Assembly (NCBI GenBank): GCA_949289045.1
Contig: CASEMN010000009.1
Location: 1 to 64,000, forward strand
Length of the DNA: 64,000 nt
Direction: 5' to 3'
From: an uncultured Oscillospiraceae bacterium
GTDB taxonomy: Bacteria > Bacillota > Clostridia > Oscillospirales > Acutalibacteraceae
Of the stretch, positions 61,539-64,000 are shown piece by piece. A program made the position numbers and the translations under genes. The stretch's first letter is position 1. Each line of letters starts with the position of its first letter. Below the pieces are notes generated by a model. That model was not told the DNA's origin, ran no database searches, and saw only the letters and a program-made list of their open reading frames with translations.

Positions 61539-61629
61539 GGCTGCCTCCTCTTTTACAAAGATTACACTACTATCATAATATCCGGCAAACCTGTCCGCAA
61601 TGAATAAATAATGGTAAGGAATGATACTT

Positions 61630-62682
61630 TTGAAATTTTTCGGTAACGGTAAAATCGAACTAAATCATAACAGCATACGCAATTATATGGCGGACATGCT
61701 CATTATGTCAGCCGCTCCCGCAGCTGTATCAGTATATTATTACGGCTGGAGGGCTGTATTAATTATCGCAATTTCGGCATTAACCGCTGTTATATGTGAA
61801 TACCTGGCTTGTGCAATAACGAAAAAGGAAAACTCCCTTTCGGATTTATCTGCCCTTTTTACAGGCGTGATAATCGCACTGATGCTGCCCGTTTCGGTTC
61901 CCCTCTGGATGCCCGCCGTTGGCAGCGCCTTTGCCATTTTAGTGGCAAAGCTCCCCTTCGGAAGCACAACTAAAACACCCTTTGTCCCCGCTGCCGCCGG
62001 ACTCGCATTCCTTATAATCTGCTGGCCCACAGGTATGTTTAAGTTCCCTGCCCCCGGCGCCGAAGTTCTTGCGGCAAGCGATCCACTTTTCGTTTCAGAA
62101 ACCTCCCTTGCCGGAATGCTTAAAACAGGAAACTCTTTAAGCCCCGACTGGTTTAACTACTTCGATGTTTTCGTAGGAATGATTCCCGGTGCCATGGGCA
62201 CTACAAGTATGCTGGTCTGTGCAGCTTTGGCTCTCTATCTTCTCATAAGATACCCTGACCGCTGGATATCCTCAGCAGGATTTGTAGCCGTCTGCGCATT
62301 CTTTGCCGTAATCTTCCCCAGAGTTATGTCGGGAAGAAAGATGTCCCTCGTCATGGAGCTTGCATCAGGAATGCTTCTTTTCTGTGCGATTTTCCTTATT
62401 ACCGACCCCGCAACACAACCCGCTTCCCTTATTTCAAAGCTTTTATACGGAATGTCCGCAGGAGCTTTATGTATGCTTATCAGATACGTAGGTCCCTACG
62501 AAGACGGCTCTGTATTTGCGGTACTTCTTATAAATGCCGTATGGCCCGTTATTGACCCGTTTATAGAAAAATATCTTGTTTCTTCCGGCAAGCATAAAAA
62601 AGAAAAACCTGAAAAGAAAGAGCGAAAAAAATCAAAGAAAGCTTTTTTAAAGAAGAAGAAGGAGGCGGAGATAAATGGCTAA
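61630..62682 (+). CDS. rnfD: Rnf/Nqr-type electron transport subunit D
   Basis: 350 residues with about nine membrane segments. PAAVSVYYYGWRAV and the LFTGVIIALMLPVSVPLW helix fit the RnfD/NqrB family. GMIPGAMGTTSML corresponds to the region holding the covalent FMN threonine. RnfD is a membrane subunit of the ferredoxin:NAD+ complex that pumps Na+ or H+. The start is TTG at 61630: AAGGA abuts the ATG at 61621 but is 8 nt from this TTG. A Lys-rich tail ends the protein. It overlaps rnfE by 8 bp. rnfC is not upstream. Confidence 0.82.
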   Translation: MKFFGNGKIELNHNSIRNYMADMLIMSAAPAAVSVYYYGWRAVLIIAISALTAVICEYLACAITKKENSLSDLSALFTGVIIALMLPVSVPLWMPAVGSAFAILVAKLPFGSTTKTPFVPAAAGLAFLIICWPTGMFKFPAPGAEVLAASDPLFVSETSLAGMLKTGNSLSPDWFNYFDVFVGMIPGAMGTTSMLVCAALALYLLIRYPDRWISSAGFVAVCAFFAVIFPRVMSGRKMSLVMELASGMLLFCAIFLITDPATQPASLISKLLYGMSAGALCMLIRYVGPYEDGSVFAVLLINAVWPVIDPFIEKYLVSSGKHKKEKPEKKERKKSKKAFLKKKKEAEING

Positions 62683-64000
62683 ATATAAAACATCCTCTGA
62701 ACCGGATACCAAAAAAATATTTGAAAACGGAATTCTAAGCCGAAATCCCGTTCTCGTCTATGCAATAGGTATCTGTCCTCTTATTGCCGTTGCAAAAAGT
62801 GCGGCAACCGCCTGCGTTTTAGCTATACTTTCTGCAATTCTTCTTATTGTATTAGAGGTTTTAACAGCCCTTATTCTTAAAAAAATGCCAAAATGGCTCA
62901 GAGTCGGCGTTTACGCTTTGCTCGGCGTTTTGATTATAATACCTTTCTATATGCTTATGAGCGTTTATATGCCCTCTATTGAAGTAAGCCTCGGAATATA
63001 TATTCCCCTTTTGGCCGTAAATTCCCTTAACGTTCAGCGCTGCGAAGCTTTCGCAATAAAACACAGCGTAAAGAATGCCTTTTTAGATGCTGTTGCAAAC
63101 TCCATAGGATATGCAATCCCGCTGATCCTTACTGGAATACTGAGAGAAGCTCTCGGTTCCAGCCGAATTTTTGGATATTATATTGACGCTCTTCCTCAGG
63201 CAGACGGATTTTTAATGCCTTTCTGCGGATTTATCATATTGGGCTTTGTTGCCGCATTTATTAATTTTATGAGGAACAAATTCAGAATAGGCGAAGAATT
63301 TGACGCCAGAGGAAACGACTTTGTATTAGACAAACAAAAAGATAAAGAACTTTATAATGATGAAGATGAAGATTCTCTTCAAAATGAAATAACCGTCGTA
63401 CCCGAAAGCATTCAAGATACAGCTCCCGCTGCTGTTCCGGAGGTAAAAGTCACGCAAGCTCCTACTGAATCAGATCCTTCTGCAAGTTTTGAATCTTCAG
63501 TAAACAGAATAATGCATAAATGGGCTTCCGAAAATGACAGCGAAATATCACCGGAAATAAATGTACAGGAAGAGAAAACAGAAATTTCCGAACAGACGGA
63601 AGTAACTGATACAAAAGCAGCTGCTGTCCCCGATATATTAGCTGCAACAGTCACAGAAGAGACTGTTGCTTCCACTGAAGCAGCTGAAACTCCGGCTCCT
63701 AAAAAGACTACACGCAAACGTACTACTAAAAAGGCAGCAGAAGTTAATGGAGACGCTGCCAACTCAAGTGTTTCCGCTACTGATACAGCTGCTGCCGTTG
63801 CCACAGAAACTGCTTCCACTGAAGCCGTTGAAACTCCGGCTCCTAAAAAGACTACACGTAAGCGTACTACTAAGAAAGCAGTAGAAACTAAAGCAGACAC
63901 TGCCGACTCAAGTGTTTCCGCTACTGATACAGTAGATGCCGTTGTCTCGGGAACTGCTTCCGCTGAAACAGTTGACGCTCCTGCTCCTAAAAAGACCACA
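62675..64000 (+). CDS. rnfE: Rnf electron transport subunit E with long repetitive tail (partial, runs off window)
   Basis: 442 residues visible, open at the window edge. Residues 1-200 are a six-helix Rnf-Nqr membrane domain: NPVLVYAIGICPLIAVAKSA, GIYIPLLAVNSLNV and LTGILREALGS are the RnfE blocks. After this comes an acidic stretch (DEDEDSLQNE) and an Ala/Thr/Glu-rich region. Then 48-residue repeats follow, each carrying PKKTTRKRTTKK-type basic segments (third unit begins near residue 437). RnfE is normally about 200 residues, so this tail is unusual. The ATG follows AAGGAGG with 9-nt spacing and overlaps the rnfD stop. Confidence 0.85.
   Translation, partial: MAKYKTSSEPDTKKIFENGILSRNPVLVYAIGICPLIAVAKSAATACVLAILSAILLIVLEVLTALILKKMPKWLRVGVYALLGVLIIIPFYMLMSVYMPSIEVSLGIYIPLLAVNSLNVQRCEAFAIKHSVKNAFLDAVANSIGYAIPLILTGILREALGSSRIFGYYIDALPQADGFLMPFCGFIILGFVAAFINFMRNKFRIGEEFDARGNDFVLDKQKDKELYNDEDEDSLQNEITVVPESIQDTAPAAVPEVKVTQAPTESDPSASFESSVNRIMHKWASENDSEISPEINVQEEKTEISEQTEVTDTKAAAVPDILAATVTEETVASTEAAETPAPKKTTRKRTTKKAAEVNGDAANSSVSATDTAAAVATETASTEAVETPAPKKTTRKRTTKKAVETKADTADSSVSATDTVDAVVSGTASAETVDAPAPKKTT
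63698..64000 (+). repeat. 144-bp tandem repeats in the rnfE tail
   Basis: The sequence CCTAAAAAGACTACACG recurs with the AAAAAG core at 63701, 63845 and 63989, an exact 144-bp (48-codon) period. Units differ by scattered point changes. The array continues past the window. Confidence 0.9.

Noticed and set aside
63412..63999. 195-residue minus-strand frame
   Set aside because: It is open only because of the 144-bp repeats of rnfE. Composition is Val/Ser/Ala low complexity, and no ribosome site is seen.

Overview
The window looks like chromosomal DNA from an anaerobic Gram-positive bacterium of the class Clostridia, probably Oscillospirales/Ruminococcaceae-like. The supporting signs are a SCIFF ranthipeptide gene with its radical SAM maturase, a His T-box leader on hisS, Rnf-type electron-transport subunits, meso-DAP dehydrogenase, a zapA-U32-dut-maf-mreBCD-mrdA-minD-mgsA cell-shape region, strong GGAGG ribosome sites with several TTG/GTG starts, and consensus sigma-A promoters. 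It is nearly all housekeeping sequence. I see no prophage, insertion sequence or CRISPR array. The species cannot be named from the sequence alone.

Layout. 1-7.4 kb: an SGNH-fold cell-envelope protein, a DUF815 AAA ATPase with a YfbR-like 5'-nucleotidase, ilvC, an Orn/Lys/Arg decarboxylase-family enzyme, and the SCIFF peptide with its maturase. 7.7-17.9 kb: a large secreted Thr-Asp-Pro-repeat wall-type protein, an XRE regulator with a membrane partner, ddh, a stand-alone trpB, a polysaccharide flippase, a MATE exporter and a sugar O-acetyltransferase. 18-26.6 kb: a divergent isoleucyl-tRNA synthetase, a multi-hairpin intergenic block, a Gfo/Idh/MocA oxidoreductase, a HAD phosphatase, an unknown protein, a PHP phosphoesterase and mnmA. 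26.7-30.5 kb: tRNA-Ala(CGC), a gene remnant, an arsR-permease-thioredoxin-arsC operon and a CorA-type transporter.

30.5-43.6 kb, all on the minus strand: hisS-aspS behind a T-box; mgsA, minD, mrdA, mreD, mreC, mreB (wall elongation); maf, dut, U32 protein, zapA. 43.8-51 kb: glycogen phosphorylase and a GH13 alpha-glucan hydrolase (glycogen/maltodextrin use), a MerR regulator with membrane and zinc-ribbon domains, an AIM24-like protein and a secreted endonuclease/phosphatase-fold protein. 51-59.4 kb: an eight-gene arginine operon argG-argH-argC-(small lipoprotein)-argJ-argB-argD-argF, covering ornithine synthesis (acetyl recycling by ArgJ) and its conversion to arginine, with ARG-box-like sites at the promoter. 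59.5-64 kb: a flavin reductase-like protein, rpe, a MecA-like adaptor, then rnfD and a partial rnfE.

The most unusual points are the long tail on the RnfE subunit, built of 144-bp repeats encoding Lys/Arg/Thr-rich segments; GIHH/KFSKT in place of HIGH/KMSKS in the IleRS; a promoter for tRNA-Ala lying in tRNA-like sequence; six consecutive hairpins after ileS; a lipoprotein gene inside the arginine operon; and minD without minC or minE. Functions are assigned from recognised motifs and family resemblance. No database search was possible.
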